DNA of 20,364 bases. Source: Phycisphaerae bacterium. GTDB taxonomy: Bacteria > Planctomycetota > Phycisphaerae > UBA1845. How positions within the stretch are numbered: position 1 is the first letter of the stretch; every line of letters begins with the position of its first letter. Location: contig JAJDDU010000250.1 of the NCBI GenBank assembly GCA_029260155.1, forward strand, positions 1 through 20,364. The letters are read 5' to 3'. Shown in pieces: positions 8,565 through 17,067 of this stretch. The notes under the pieces were generated by a model that saw only the letters and a program-made list of their open reading frames with translations, was not told the origin of the DNA and ran no database searches. A program made the translations under genes and the position numbers.

Positions 8565-11500
8565 ATGAACAGACAAGCCTTGTTTATGTGGACGGTTGCC
8601 GTCGCGCTTAGCGGATCGATGGTCTGGTGTGCCGGTGCGGCTGCGTTGGAGCCCAATCATCCTATCATCACCGAGGTCTACAGCGACCCGCCGGGACCTA
8701 CAGATGGGCCGGTGGGTCGGGACCCCACCAATCTTCACCAGGGGTTCATCGAGGTATATCTGCCATCCTTATCAGCGTTGGATACATCGCTGTTGCCGTT
8801 CAAGGATTCGATACAACTTACATTCTATGAGGTCGAAGGCGACTCGACGAGTTCGGGTCAAAGCTTGGTGAACTATCGGTTTGATCTGCCAGCGTTCGAT
8901 CTGGACCCGAGCAATGGGACGACCGCATTGCCGCGACCAGCCAGCGGTATTGTCGTACTTGGATGGGTGGACTACATCGGCAATCCGCCAACCGGGTTCT
9001 TGCTGCCGGAGACTGCGCTGATCCAAGGCGGGCTCACCAGTCCGCCGAATGACTTCACTTTCATCGCGATCAACGGTCTTCAGTTCGGCGGCGTTGCGAC
9101 GCACGTGTCGATCGCCGGCGAATCACTGATCGACATGCCAAGCGAGGCAGTCAGCGGCGTTATTCAAAACGGTTCGAGTGCGTATCTCCTCGTCAGTCGC
9201 AACCTGCCCGGCTACGCGGAACTTTGCGACGATCAACACGCCCTCGATTGCGTGCTCGGTGCGGACCCGCAACTGCGCCACCCGAGTCCGGTCTTACCGG
9301 GCGGAAACATCCTTGCGCCAAGTGCGTTTTTGGACGGCATGGCTTCCAACGACGATCCACTGTTCCGGATCGATGGCCAGCCGTACGACGCGCCAACCGG
9401 TGACGATATTGACCTCGAAACGGTGCTACCGCTGGGAGGCGCGTACAGCCTTCTGATTCCGCAGATTCCGGAAGAAACGAAGGCGGCGCCGAATGCCGGG
9501 GCGGCCAACGGGTACGCGCGGGTGTACATCGACGTGCCCAAGACAACGGAAAACGCCTCGGTTGTGGATGACGACCCGATTATCGATGCGAGCTTGGCCT
9601 ACCGCCACGTGCGCAACGACGGACCGTTTTTCCCCGATCCCGGCGGCGCGCCGGCGACATCGTCACCTCCGCAATTGAGCGTCGCCGCTGATGTCGAGTT
9701 GGTGGCGGACGTGCTGGCGGAAACCGTAGGTTTTCCGGGGCTGCTGTCCGCGAACGTGGGCGGGAACTTCGGAATCGATATGGCCGTGACGTTTGCCGGT
9801 CCGTCGAGTAACGGCGCTGTGGCGACGTTTGCCGTCGGTCCGGCCGCGGTCAACGTTGCCGGCCAGGCGTTCGGGTTTCCCAGCGTGCAAGTGATTCCCG
9901 GCCCGTCGGCCGTTCATGGCGCCACCGCCACGACGACTGTGTCGGTTGTGGCGGCGAACACGTTTCCGCCGTCCGACCCGCCCGTTGACCCGACGCCGCA
10001 AATCCGTACGTTGACCGCGCGCATCGTCAACCCGACCACAGGGCTGGACGCAAACGGGTTGCCGTTTGAGGTGACCGTGTTTGCGGCTGTTCAACCGATC
10101 CCAGCCACCGCGGATGCAAACGAGTTTCTCAATACTGACTTGGGCGCGTTTGTCTCTGCTAATCTTGGTGGTCTGGCTCAAGACACAAATGGCAACGGCT
10201 CGGTCCTGATCAATCCAATCTTGGATCTCACCCAAGGGGACTGCATCCACGCGGGGTGCAACTGCGAAGCGTTGGGGAACAACTGTAGTCCGCCGCAACT
10301 CATTACTAACTTCCCCGACGTGCCGGAGAATTTCTTGAATATGCCCGGTGCGGACGGGTTGCTGGGCACGCCGGACGATCTGCTGAGACTGGTGCAGAAC
10401 GCGGCCGAGCAGGTAGTGCACGACACGTATGGTGACAACATCTCCGACACCGACGTCGGGACCTGCGCGGGAAACGGCTTGCTGTGCAGCGTGCTCGCGC
10501 AGAACTGCGATGATTTTACTGCCTGCCAGGCCACCTTCAACGGGGTCCGGGCCATTCAATTCATGACACCGACCACCGTTACCTTCGGCGGGACGTTTAG
10601 CCCGTCCGAGATTGTCCATTTCGGTGACTCGGTGGGGCGCATAGACAACCTCCGAAGCGGGTTTGCAAACGCCACCACCACAAGGACATTCGAAATGGCC
10701 ATCGTCGACAGCAATACGCGCCCGTCGAGCACGCCTGCATTGCCCGACATCGAAAGCGGCGCGACCGACGATTTCGGAATCGTCTTCGAGGTACGCGACG
10801 TCGAGCCCAGCCCCAAACCGCCGGTAAGCACCGGCGATTTCGTCTTTCTCAGCCTGTCCGGAGGGTTGCAGGGCGCCGACCTCGACGGTCTGTTCGTGCC
10901 GCCGACCACCAATGTCGCCAACCTCATCTTGCTCGATCTCGACAATCTCCACGACGTGCTCGGAATTATCTCGATCGAGTCACTCATACTAATGGACGGC
11001 GGCGGCAATGCAGGCCAGGCCGACATCATCGAGGTCTTCAGTCTGAATCCCGTCGCAGTGCCGCCGGTCATCACCGGGTGGCGCTCGTGTGGCGATCATG
11101 GAGTCACCGTCGGCGAAGCGTGTCTCGCGATACCAGACGATGGGAGTTTTGCTGAATCCCGACTCTCTTCGGATCGCGTTGTCGTCTCCTTCAACAGGCC
11201 GATCGATCCGGCCACCGCAATCGCTTCGAACGTTGCGGTAGTCGGAAACGACGTCGCCAATCTCCCCGTGACCCTCGGCGGCGTAACCATCACGGCGGCC
11301 GCGGAACCCGGCAACCAGGAGATGGTAATCACGTTTACGCCGCCGCTGCCCGACGTGGCTCGCTACAGGATTTCGCTCGCCAACATTACCGGTGGCACGG
11401 GTCTAGCGATTGCCGGCGACGTGGATCGAATCTTCACGGTGGTTCGCGGTGACTCTAATCAGTCGCGCCACGTGACCAATGCGGATTTGGTTTTCGCCCG

Positions 11501-11660
11501 GTTCTTCCGCGACCTGCCGGCGGACCCGATCGACCCGATACAGCAATCCGAGGTCCGCGCCGACGTCAACGTCAACGGCGCCGTCACCAATGCGGACCTC
11601 GGCGCTATTCGATTCTTCAGGGACGCTGGCAGCGATGCCCGCGCAATCGTGGACCCCTAG
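8565..11660 (+). CDS. Large secreted protein with C-terminal dockerin-like domain
   Basis: The start is ATG 8565, because GAGGGA lies just upstream and the first about 28 residues form a signal peptide (hydrophobic core, CAGAAA end). The 1031-aa product begins with a possible lamin-tail-like beta domain (IITEVYSDPPG...GFIEVYLP). Long low-similarity extracellular regions follow, then an Ig-like segment near residues 860-960 with FNRPIDPATAIASNV and VITFTPPLPDVARYRISL. The last about 65 residues form a dockerin-like pair of EF-hand loops: DSNQSRHVTNAD and DVNVNGAVTNAD. By analogy the dockerin would bind calcium and attach the protein to a cohesin-like partner. The gene ends 16 bp before the next gene on the same strand. 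The specific function is not recognised. Confidence 0.75.
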   Translation: MNRQALFMWTVAVALSGSMVWCAGAAALEPNHPIITEVYSDPPGPTDGPVGRDPTNLHQGFIEVYLPSLSALDTSLLPFKDSIQLTFYEVEGDSTSSGQSLVNYRFDLPAFDLDPSNGTTALPRPASGIVVLGWVDYIGNPPTGFLLPETALIQGGLTSPPNDFTFIAINGLQFGGVATHVSIAGESLIDMPSEAVSGVIQNGSSAYLLVSRNLPGYAELCDDQHALDCVLGADPQLRHPSPVLPGGNILAPSAFLDGMASNDDPLFRIDGQPYDAPTGDDIDLETVLPLGGAYSLLIPQIPEETKAAPNAGAANGYARVYIDVPKTTENASVVDDDPIIDASLAYRHVRNDGPFFPDPGGAPATSSPPQLSVAADVELVADVLAETVGFPGLLSANVGGNFGIDMAVTFAGPSSNGAVATFAVGPAAVNVAGQAFGFPSVQVIPGPSAVHGATATTTVSVVAANTFPPSDPPVDPTPQIRTLTARIVNPTTGLDANGLPFEVTVFAAVQPIPATADANEFLNTDLGAFVSANLGGLAQDTNGNGSVLINPILDLTQGDCIHAGCNCEALGNNCSPPQLITNFPDVPENFLNMPGADGLLGTPDDLLRLVQNAAEQVVHDTYGDNISDTDVGTCAGNGLLCSVLAQNCDDFTACQATFNGVRAIQFMTPTTVTFGGTFSPSEIVHFGDSVGRIDNLRSGFANATTTRTFEMAIVDSNTRPSSTPALPDIESGATDDFGIVFEVRDVEPSPKPPVSTGDFVFLSLSGGLQGADLDGLFVPPTTNVANLILLDLDNLHDVLGIISIESLILMDGGGNAGQADIIEVFSLNPVAVPPVITGWRSCGDHGVTVGEACLAIPDDGSFAESRLSSDRVVVSFNRPIDPATAIASNVAVVGNDVANLPVTLGGVTITAAAEPGNQEMVITFTPPLPDVARYRISLANITGGTGLAIAGDVDRIFTVVRGDSNQSRHVTNADLVFARFFRDLPADPIDPIQQSEVRADVNVNGAVTNADLGAIRFFRDAGSDARAIVDP

Positions 11661-11676
11661 CCGACAGCGATATTGT

Positions 11677-12972
11677 ATGACACATGACATGAGACTTCGA
11701 TCGATCATCGTTGACACGGCACGGGGCGTGTTGGGCAGGTGTGTATGGCCTGCGGCGCTGTGGGCAATGGTCGCCAGCGCCGAGCTGTCCGCCGCACCGA
11801 TTCTGACGGCTACGAGCAACGGCGCCGGCGCGCTGTCGGTAACCCCCGGACAGACGGTGGACTTGCACATCGACCTTTCCGGCCTCGCAGCAGAGTTGAC
11901 CGTGTCTGCCGGTTACGAGGTGCGTTTCAGTGTTGCGGGCCTCGGGTATCAAAGCTATGTCTGGACGCTGCCCTTCGCGTCCGGGGCCGGTGATGATCTG
12001 AGCGATCCGGTCTTGGCGTCGCTGCCGGCCGTTATCGCCGACGATCTTTTCGGCAGCGCGGGATCTTTGATCGACGTGCACTTCGACAACTTTGCGAGTT
12101 CCGGAGGCGTGGGCAACGGCACGCTGACCACGCTGACACTGGAAGTTCCTATCGGTTTTCCGACTCCGTCGGCGGTGGTCGTCGACGTGGTGCCCGGCGA
12201 GTTCGTGTTCGACGATTCTCCTTTCGCTGAGACGCCCGCCACCGGACCGAGCTTCGTTCTCAACGTCGACAGCGCCGGAGCTGTCGTCGCAGCAACGCTG
12301 CGCGCCGTGCAAACACCGACGTCGCCGGAACGCGGAATGCTGCCGGACGGAATCACCACCGCGTGTTTCGGTGGCCGGGTCTATGTGGAAGCCTGGGTCT
12401 CGCAGATCGACGGCGGAGCGGCGGGAATCGCCGCGGGATCACTCGACCTCTTGTTCGAGAATGCCGTCACGACGGCGGACGCGATCGACCATGGGGGCAT
12501 CTTCCAAGGTGCTGCCACCGGTACGATCGACAACGCAGCCGGACTGATCGACGACCTCGGCGGGGCAACGACAACGCCCGGTGTCGGCGTGACCCCCGAG
12601 TGGGCGCTCCTGGGTCGCGTGGTCATGTCGGCCACTGCCGTGGGCACGGCGACGTTCACCCTGGCCCATGGCGGCGTCGGGTTTTCGTTGGCGGACGGGC
12701 AAGGTCCGCTGAACGGCGATTCGCTAGTGAGTCTGGGGCAGGGGCAGAGTGTCACCGTCACCCAAGTGCAACAGATCGGCGACACCGACTGCGACCAGGA
12801 CGTCGACCTCGATGACTTCGCGCGGTTCCATGCGTGTGCCGATGCGTCGGATCCTCTGGGGGATCCGCCGCTTCCGACCGAATGCACGCTTGTCGACTTG
12901 GATTCAGACGGTGATGTTGATCGTCACGACTTTGCAATTCTTCAGGTGCGCTTCGGTATCGCATCCGATTGA
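11677..12972 (+). CDS. Secreted protein with cohesin-like regions and C-terminal dockerin-like domain
   Basis: The 431-aa product starts at ATG 11677 or at a second in-frame ATG at 11689; both give a signal peptide ending near ASAELSAA. No strong ribosome site is seen, so translation may be coupled to the gene 16 bp upstream. Two beta-sandwich regions follow. The first begins VTPGQTVDLHIDLSG. The second has YVEAWVSQIDGG, AGSLDLLFE and GRVVMSATAVGTATFTL, a pattern that resembles cohesin domains. The end is a planctomycete-style EF-hand pair, DTDCDQDVDLDDF and DLDSDGDVDRHDF. A cohesin-like and a dockerin-like module in one chain could let it link to itself or bridge other surface proteins. The cohesin assignment rests on pattern only. 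Confidence 0.72.
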   Translation: MTHDMRLRSIIVDTARGVLGRCVWPAALWAMVASAELSAAPILTATSNGAGALSVTPGQTVDLHIDLSGLAAELTVSAGYEVRFSVAGLGYQSYVWTLPFASGAGDDLSDPVLASLPAVIADDLFGSAGSLIDVHFDNFASSGGVGNGTLTTLTLEVPIGFPTPSAVVVDVVPGEFVFDDSPFAETPATGPSFVLNVDSAGAVVAATLRAVQTPTSPERGMLPDGITTACFGGRVYVEAWVSQIDGGAAGIAAGSLDLLFENAVTTADAIDHGGIFQGAATGTIDNAAGLIDDLGGATTTPGVGVTPEWALLGRVVMSATAVGTATFTLAHGGVGFSLADGQGPLNGDSLVSLGQGQSVTVTQVQQIGDTDCDQDVDLDDFARFHACADASDPLGDPPLPTECTLVDLDSDGDVDRHDFAILQVRFGIASD

Positions 12973-13342
12973 TGATGACGTACGTAACAAATCGAACACG
13001 GCGGGCCTACGACCGACTCGTCGTGAGCCTGCGCGCTGGGTGGATCTGCGGTGCGGCCTTCCAAGACATTCTGGACTCCAGTGCGCGAGTTCTCGCCAAT
13101 CGATGAGGTGTGCGGGTTGTGTCGGGGAGGACTCACGCGTGGCTCGTGGACGGGGCTCGCGTCAGTGGAGTTTCAAGCTGTCGAGGGAGTGCGAGCTCGG
13201 CTTCTTGTCCATTCGGTAACGCACCAGCGCTGTCCCGGAGAACTCGCAAGTCCGCCGGAGCTGTCTTGTGTTGAGCTCCCTAATCTGATTCGTCGTGGGT
13301 TTCGGGCCTGGATGCTTCGATGCACGCATGAGGTTCGGCAGC
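12973..13342. other. Intergenic region containing repeat copy A
   Basis: No gene is convincing in these 370 bp. The recognisable content is the block at 13065-13206, described separately. The remainder (12973-13064 and 13207-13342) shows no clear terminator, promoter or RNA gene. Confidence 0.4.
13065..13206 (+). repeat. Direct repeat copy A (about 142 bp)
   Basis: This block is homologous, with substitutions and small gaps, to 16925-17067 in the same orientation. It starts with GACATTCTGGACT, includes the shared GCGCGAGTTCTCGCCAATCG (with the palindrome GCGAGTTCTCGC), then GGGAGGAC, CACGCGTGGCTCG and GCTCGG. Flanks on both sides are unrelated. It has no conserved long reading frame: this copy has a stop (TGA) right after the best-conserved part. 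Its origin is unknown. Confidence 0.75.
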
Positions 13343-13780
13343 TCAGGTCGCGCTCGGTGCGATCTTCATTCCACACTCGGGACATCGACCGGAGATGTTC
13401 CCTGTGAGGTTGTAACCGCACCCTCTGCACATGATTTCGAGGGGTGTGGTTGGAATCTGAACGGCGAACGCAAGGGAGAGAAGACCCCAAACCGCGAATG
13501 TCGGGGCACATGCTTCGGCGGCGATCACGACGATACTTAGTGGATCGTCCAAGATGGATCGTTCGCCCAGCGAAATGCAAGCCGAGGTGGCGAACCCCGA
13601 CGCGGTACAGCACACCCACCCAAAGCGTCGTATCGCCCACCGCGCAAGTACGGCGAAGCAAGCGGATGAACTAAGAGTGATCCATAAGTAGTCGTGGAAG
13701 ACCAACTGCGCGGCGCATGCAAAAGTAAACCCGATACCGAAGTTGAGATCACCGCCCCACATGTCGGCATACTCCAGCAT
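13343..13780 (-). CDS. Small membrane protein with C-terminal zinc ribbon
   Basis: The 145-aa product has about three or four hydrophobic segments (near residues 12-29, 33-50, 54-70 and 83-108), then a C-terminal zinc ribbon CRGCGYNLTGN...CPECG (C118, C121, C133, C136). This ribbon followed by a short tail is a recurrent planctomycete module, usually on proteins of unknown function. The start may be ATG 13780 or ATG 13762; no ribosome site is seen. Its 5' end overlaps the 5' end of the plus-strand propeller frame, whose own N-terminus is doubtful. It lies inside the segment bounded by the two direct repeats. Confidence 0.65.
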   Translation of the reverse strand: MLEYADMWGGDLNFGIGFTFACAAQLVFHDYLWITLSSSACFAVLARWAIRRFGWVCCTASGFATSACISLGERSILDDPLSIVVIAAEACAPTFAVWGLLSLAFAVQIPTTPLEIMCRGCGYNLTGNISGRCPECGMKIAPSAT

Positions 13781-15236
13781 TCGGCAGCGGTGGTGTCATT
13801 CCCAGGAGTTCTATGTCATCGAACATGTTGTCTGCTTCCAACGCGGCGTAGTGGCGACGACAGATGCCGGGAGAGTTTCCCGTTACTCCATCTACGGAAA
13901 ATTCGTCGCGGCGGATGGGAGCCCAGTTGGTTTGCAGGCTACTCTGCTCTCGCCGAGCGCCTCGTGGCAGATCGCCACCTCCACCGCGTTTGATGGCGAG
14001 AACTACCTAGTCCTCTGGGAAGATTGGCGCGACGGTCCCAGCAATGGGTACAGGTCAGACCTCTACGCCGCGCGCATGACGCCCGAAGGCTTCGTCCTCG
14101 ACGACCCCGCATTCCTGATCGCGGACCGGCCCAATCGAGAGATGATGCCTCAAATGATCTTTGGCGGACCGCAGTACTTCGTCGTCTTCGAATACGGCGG
14201 GTCCGACTCCCAGACGATCCGCGGCGCACGCATTCTCCCCGACGGAACGGTGCTGAACCCCGATGGCTTCGACATCGCTCATTCACACCCCAACGGCTCG
14301 GTCATACGTCCGCAGGTCGCCTTCAACGGCAGAAAATACCTCGTGATTTGGTACAACAACTACGGAACGTCGGGCACGACCGGCGTGATGGGAGCTTTGG
14401 TGGACACCGACGGCACGGTAACGTCGCCGACTCCGATTGGGATCGCAACGCAGGGCTTCGTCGGCAACGTGGATTTTGACGTCGAATCAAATGGTGACGA
14501 GTTTCTCGTATCGTGGACTGTCGTGAACAACAACAACAGCATGTCGATCAAGACGACGCGCGTCAGTGATTCCGGGCAGATCCTCGGGACGGCCACGCTC
14601 GAAAGCTCGCCCTTTACGATCGGATACAGCCGAATCGCGTTCAACGGCGAATCCTACTTCGTCACTTGGAAACAGGGCATCGGCGCCAATGTTACCGCCT
14701 ACGGTACGCGGGTCGGGATGGACGGTCAGCCGATCGGCAATGTCATGACTGTTGCCACCGGCACGCACGGCTATTGGGACGTCGTCGCCCATCACGGCAC
14801 GTTCGTGCTTCCGTACGTCGTGGACGCGGGCGAGGCCTCGGGGTTGTACGTAACGCAAGTCGACGCTGACGGTTCCATGCTGGTGGATCGCCGCCGGGTT
14901 CAAGATGTGCCGTTCCTTGACCTCTACGGCGACGCGTCCATTGCGAGTGGCCCGTGGGATTCGCTGTTCGTCACATCGCCGTTGTGGGCGGACATGCCGT
15001 TCAACGCGCCGCGCATCTGGAAGATCCCCGTCGCGCTCAATGGCACGGCCGTCGCGGGTGATTCGGACACCGATGGCGATGCAGACCTTGAGGACTTCAC
15101 CGCCTTTCTTGACTGCGTGACGAGTCCCGGCGGAGGGTTGCCGCCGGGCTGCGACGTGTTTGACTTCGACGGTGACGACGACACCGATTTCGCCGACCTC
15201 CAGACCTTCCAGCTTGTGTTCACCGGATCTCCATAG
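13743..15236 (+). CDS. Beta-propeller-like protein with C-terminal dockerin, 5' end probably lost
   Basis: The frame opens with TTG at 13743, but credible sequence begins only near residue 43. Repeats of the form FxGxxYLVxWxD followed by a strand and DG recur about every 53-57 residues (near 83, 140, 194, 249, 300 and 350), as expected for propeller blades. The first recognisable piece, YSIYGKFVAADG, is the second half of a blade whose first half is missing or degraded. There is no signal peptide, although the C-terminus (435-497) is a dockerin-like pair with DSDTDGDADLEDF and DFDGDDDTDFADL. The related secreted genes nearby all have, or should have, an export signal. This is therefore best read as a gene truncated at its 5' end near 13800-13860, possibly a pseudogene. 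It converges on the phosphatase gene with a 96-bp gap. Confidence 0.65.
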   Translation: MRSPPHMSAYSSIRQRWCHSQEFYVIEHVVCFQRGVVATTDAGRVSRYSIYGKFVAADGSPVGLQATLLSPSASWQIATSTAFDGENYLVLWEDWRDGPSNGYRSDLYAARMTPEGFVLDDPAFLIADRPNREMMPQMIFGGPQYFVVFEYGGSDSQTIRGARILPDGTVLNPDGFDIAHSHPNGSVIRPQVAFNGRKYLVIWYNNYGTSGTTGVMGALVDTDGTVTSPTPIGIATQGFVGNVDFDVESNGDEFLVSWTVVNNNNSMSIKTTRVSDSGQILGTATLESSPFTIGYSRIAFNGESYFVTWKQGIGANVTAYGTRVGMDGQPIGNVMTVATGTHGYWDVVAHHGTFVLPYVVDAGEASGLYVTQVDADGSMLVDRRRVQDVPFLDLYGDASIASGPWDSLFVTSPLWADMPFNAPRIWKIPVALNGTAVAGDSDTDGDADLEDFTAFLDCVTSPGGGLPPGCDVFDFDGDDDTDFADLQTFQLVFTGSP

Positions 15237-15332
15237 GGCGCGTCTGATATGCATTCCGGCTATGGCGATGACGTGTACTTCTTGTTGTCGACTTCGGGCG
15301 GGTCAATCGTAATGTCAGAGAGATGCGATCCG

Positions 15333-16025
15333 CTACGCGGCGCGCTTCAGCACAGCGTCGACCGACAACACCGTGACATCGTCGTGTTGTTGTTCGCTCG
15401 CGGGAAACGCGGTGTAGTTGCGACGCAGAGTCTTGACCGCGGTTTGCGGAGCAGTCCCTTGCAATGCGGCCAAGACCCTGGCTGTTCCAGAGGAACTTTG
15501 CATATCGTCGAGTCGGATGTCGGTCATCCCATCCGTAAAGCAAACAATGGAATCACCGATGCTCAGTTTGATTTTCCGAAAAGTGGGGGGCACCCATTCG
15601 TCGGCGTCGACTAGACCGAGTGGCATGCCGTCCGGCGTGACCGATTCAAACGCTCCAAAGTGATCACGCGCGACGATTGGTGCTGGGTTTCCCGCGGCAG
15701 CGATGGTGCCACAGCCGGTCGCGACGTCGATCTCCACATAGGAAAAGGCGAGGAAACGATCATCATCGATGATGCGCAATGCCGCGCTCCATTTTCGAAG
15801 TGTCGCCTCGTCGACCTCTCCTTCGAGACCCGCCTCGATGATCCTTCGGATGCGCCGGGCGGTTGCGGCGGCTTCATGGTCATGGCCGGTGACGTCTCCG
15901 AGAAACACACGCAGAGTCCGCGCGGATCGAGACCAAACGATAAAGTCGCCACCGGTATCGGCGGCCGGCTGTTCCCACGAATCGACTGACCAAGCGAGTT
16001 TGTTGACATGTTGTTGTGTGATCAT
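15333..16025 (-). CDS. SpoIIE/RsbU-type PP2C serine/threonine phosphatase, stand-alone
   Basis: The 230-aa product is a PPM/PP2C phosphatase domain without an attached sensor. Metal-binding signatures are present: GGDFI (residues 25-29), GDVTGHD (43-49), GDSIVCFTDGMTD, and the terminal HDDVTVL. The AGNPAPIV and GMPLGL segments also fit the family. Such enzymes usually dephosphorylate an anti-sigma-factor antagonist with a STAS domain, switching a sigma factor on or off in partner-switching systems. No STAS or anti-sigma gene is in the window. The start is ATG 16025, supported by GGAGGT 5 nt upstream. It is divergent from the small helical protein at 16426, with a 400-bp shared regulatory region. 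Confidence 0.85.
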   Translation of the reverse strand: MITQQHVNKLAWSVDSWEQPAADTGGDFIVWSRSARTLRVFLGDVTGHDHEAAATARRIRRIIEAGLEGEVDEATLRKWSAALRIIDDDRFLAFSYVEIDVATGCGTIAAAGNPAPIVARDHFGAFESVTPDGMPLGLVDADEWVPPTFRKIKLSIGDSIVCFTDGMTDIRLDDMQSSSGTARVLAALQGTAPQTAVKTLRRNYTAFPASEQQHDDVTVLSVDAVLKRAA

Positions 16026-16425
16026 TGTAGACCTCCAGGTGACCCGCCGTGCAAAAGTTCATGGCGCGGTCGCAAACCTCAAACAGCGGCGGTGTCCGCG
16101 TTTCTCACGGTTTACACATCACATCGCGTGCCAAACGCGCCATCCTGCTGCGCAACGGCTTCAAGTTCGTTCTGCGGTCCGCATTGAATGGTCGGTTCGC
16201 GACATAAGTCGCACCGAATGGGAGCTTTCACCCAGAAGCATGGGATCACGGCCGGCGGCCAAGGAAGTACTTTCCGCCTGCGATCGGCGTTTCCGTGCGA
16301 TTCCGCGTTCATTCCGCGCTGTGACACTACTTGGCACGCTGAATGCTACTTCCACATGCGTGCCCTGGGCTGCCTGTTGTTCAGGGGAAACTGCGAACAC
16401 CCGTGACGAATACGGAGATAAACTG
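16026..16425. other. Divergent regulatory region
   Basis: This 400-bp stretch lies between the phosphatase and the small-protein gene. It contains the GGAGGT ribosome site for the phosphatase, a direct repeat ATTCCGCG...ATTCCGCG at about 16300-16320, and the sigma-54-like element at 16331-16347. A weaker minus-strand match, TTTGGCACG with an incomplete -12 box, lies near 16136-16119 and would face the phosphatase gene. Confidence 0.45.
16331..16347 (+). promoter_or_regulatory. Sigma-54 (RpoN)-type promoter candidate
   Basis: The sequence TTGGCACGCTGAATGCT matches the -24/-12 consensus TTGGCACG-N4-TTGCT except for one base in the -12 box. The GG and GC dinucleotides have exactly 10 bp between them. 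Transcription would start near 16358, giving a leader of about 68 nt before ATG 16426. The element is intergenic and correctly oriented, which raises its value. A bacterial enhancer-binding protein would be required; none is encoded here. Confidence 0.5.
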
Positions 16426-16824
16426 ATGTTGAACAATCATGTGTTTTCGACCACTTGTGCGACGCCAACCGACGACATGCGAATCGCGGCGCCGGTGATC
16501 AGAGATGCTGTCAATCTCAGAGCGCTAATGGGAGTGCTTCGCAGGGTCAAGAGTGTGCGCGCCGTCGCTTCCGCGGACGCGAAGGAGTTCTCCCGCAGAA
16601 TCGACGCTGAGATTCCACGATACCGCATGCTGGCAGCGTGCTTCGAGAGTTCCGCCGACCCCGGTGATCGGCGGCAACTGCAGGGCTCGCTCCACCACCT
16701 GCACAACCTGCGATTCGCGTTGCGCAACGCGTCAGCCTCGGTTGAACATGCCGACCGCCTCGTCGCGGGTATCCACAGCACGATCGACAATCTCCACGCG
16801 CCCGCGACGGGCCATGCGGCCTGA
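16426..16824 (+). CDS. Small predicted helical protein of unknown function
   Basis: The product has 132 residues and begins at ATG 16426, with GGAG 8 nt upstream. After a short N-terminal tail the sequence is rich in Ala, Arg, Leu and His and looks alpha-helical from about residue 20 to the end. It has one long charged stretch (EFSRRIDAEIPRYRMLAACF) and a His-rich one (LHHLHNLRF). There is no signal peptide or membrane helix, and no family was recognised. Its divergent placement beside a SpoIIE-type phosphatase and its sigma-54-like promoter suggest a regulated cytoplasmic protein. A partner role with the phosphatase is only a guess. Confidence 0.6.
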   Translation: MLNNHVFSTTCATPTDDMRIAAPVIRDAVNLRALMGVLRRVKSVRAVASADAKEFSRRIDAEIPRYRMLAACFESSADPGDRRQLQGSLHHLHNLRFALRNASASVEHADRLVAGIHSTIDNLHAPATGHAA

Positions 16825-16924
16825 CCGTTGTGGACGGAGGACTCGCGATGCGTGTCGCGCGCGGATACGGCTTGTCGGTGTGGTGTGAGCGTTCACCCAT
16901 GCATTGTGCCGAGCTAAATACGCC

Positions 16925-17067
16925 GACATTCTGGACTTTTCTGCGCGAGTTCTCGCCAATCGAGCTGCGTTCGGACTGAATCAGGGAGGACGCACGCGTG
17001 GCTCGGGGGCGGGCCTCGTGCTATCGGACTGTCAGACTCGCGCGGTAGGTGCGGGCTCGGATCCTTG
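16925..17067 (+). repeat. Direct repeat copy B (about 143 bp)
   Basis: This is homologous to 13065-13206 in the same orientation and ends right where the integrase C-terminal stub becomes recognisable (17065 onward). Shared blocks include GACATTCTGGACT, GCGCGAGTTCTCGCCAATCG, GGGAGGAC and CACGCGTGGCTCG. A frame stays open through this copy but not through copy A, so coding function is not supported. Confidence 0.75.

Noticed and set aside
8259..8738. 159-codon minus-strand frame upstream of the large secreted protein
   Set aside because: It overlaps the signal peptide and N-terminus of the plus-strand gene and has no ribosome site or domain.
9663..10952. 429-codon open frame on the minus strand
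   Set aside because: It is antisense to the 1031-aa secreted protein, is rich in Arg, Gly and Val in a way typical of shadow frames in GC-rich DNA, and has no recognisable domain.
11393..11410. Sigma-54-like match TGGCACG with correct spacing
   Set aside because: It lies inside the coding sequence of the 1031-aa protein, and a similar match occurs inside the propeller gene near 15019. These show that chance hits are frequent in this composition.
15231..15266. Short CCATAG/CTATGG dyad after the propeller gene
   Set aside because: The stem is only 6 bp with a long loop and no T run, so it is not a credible terminator.
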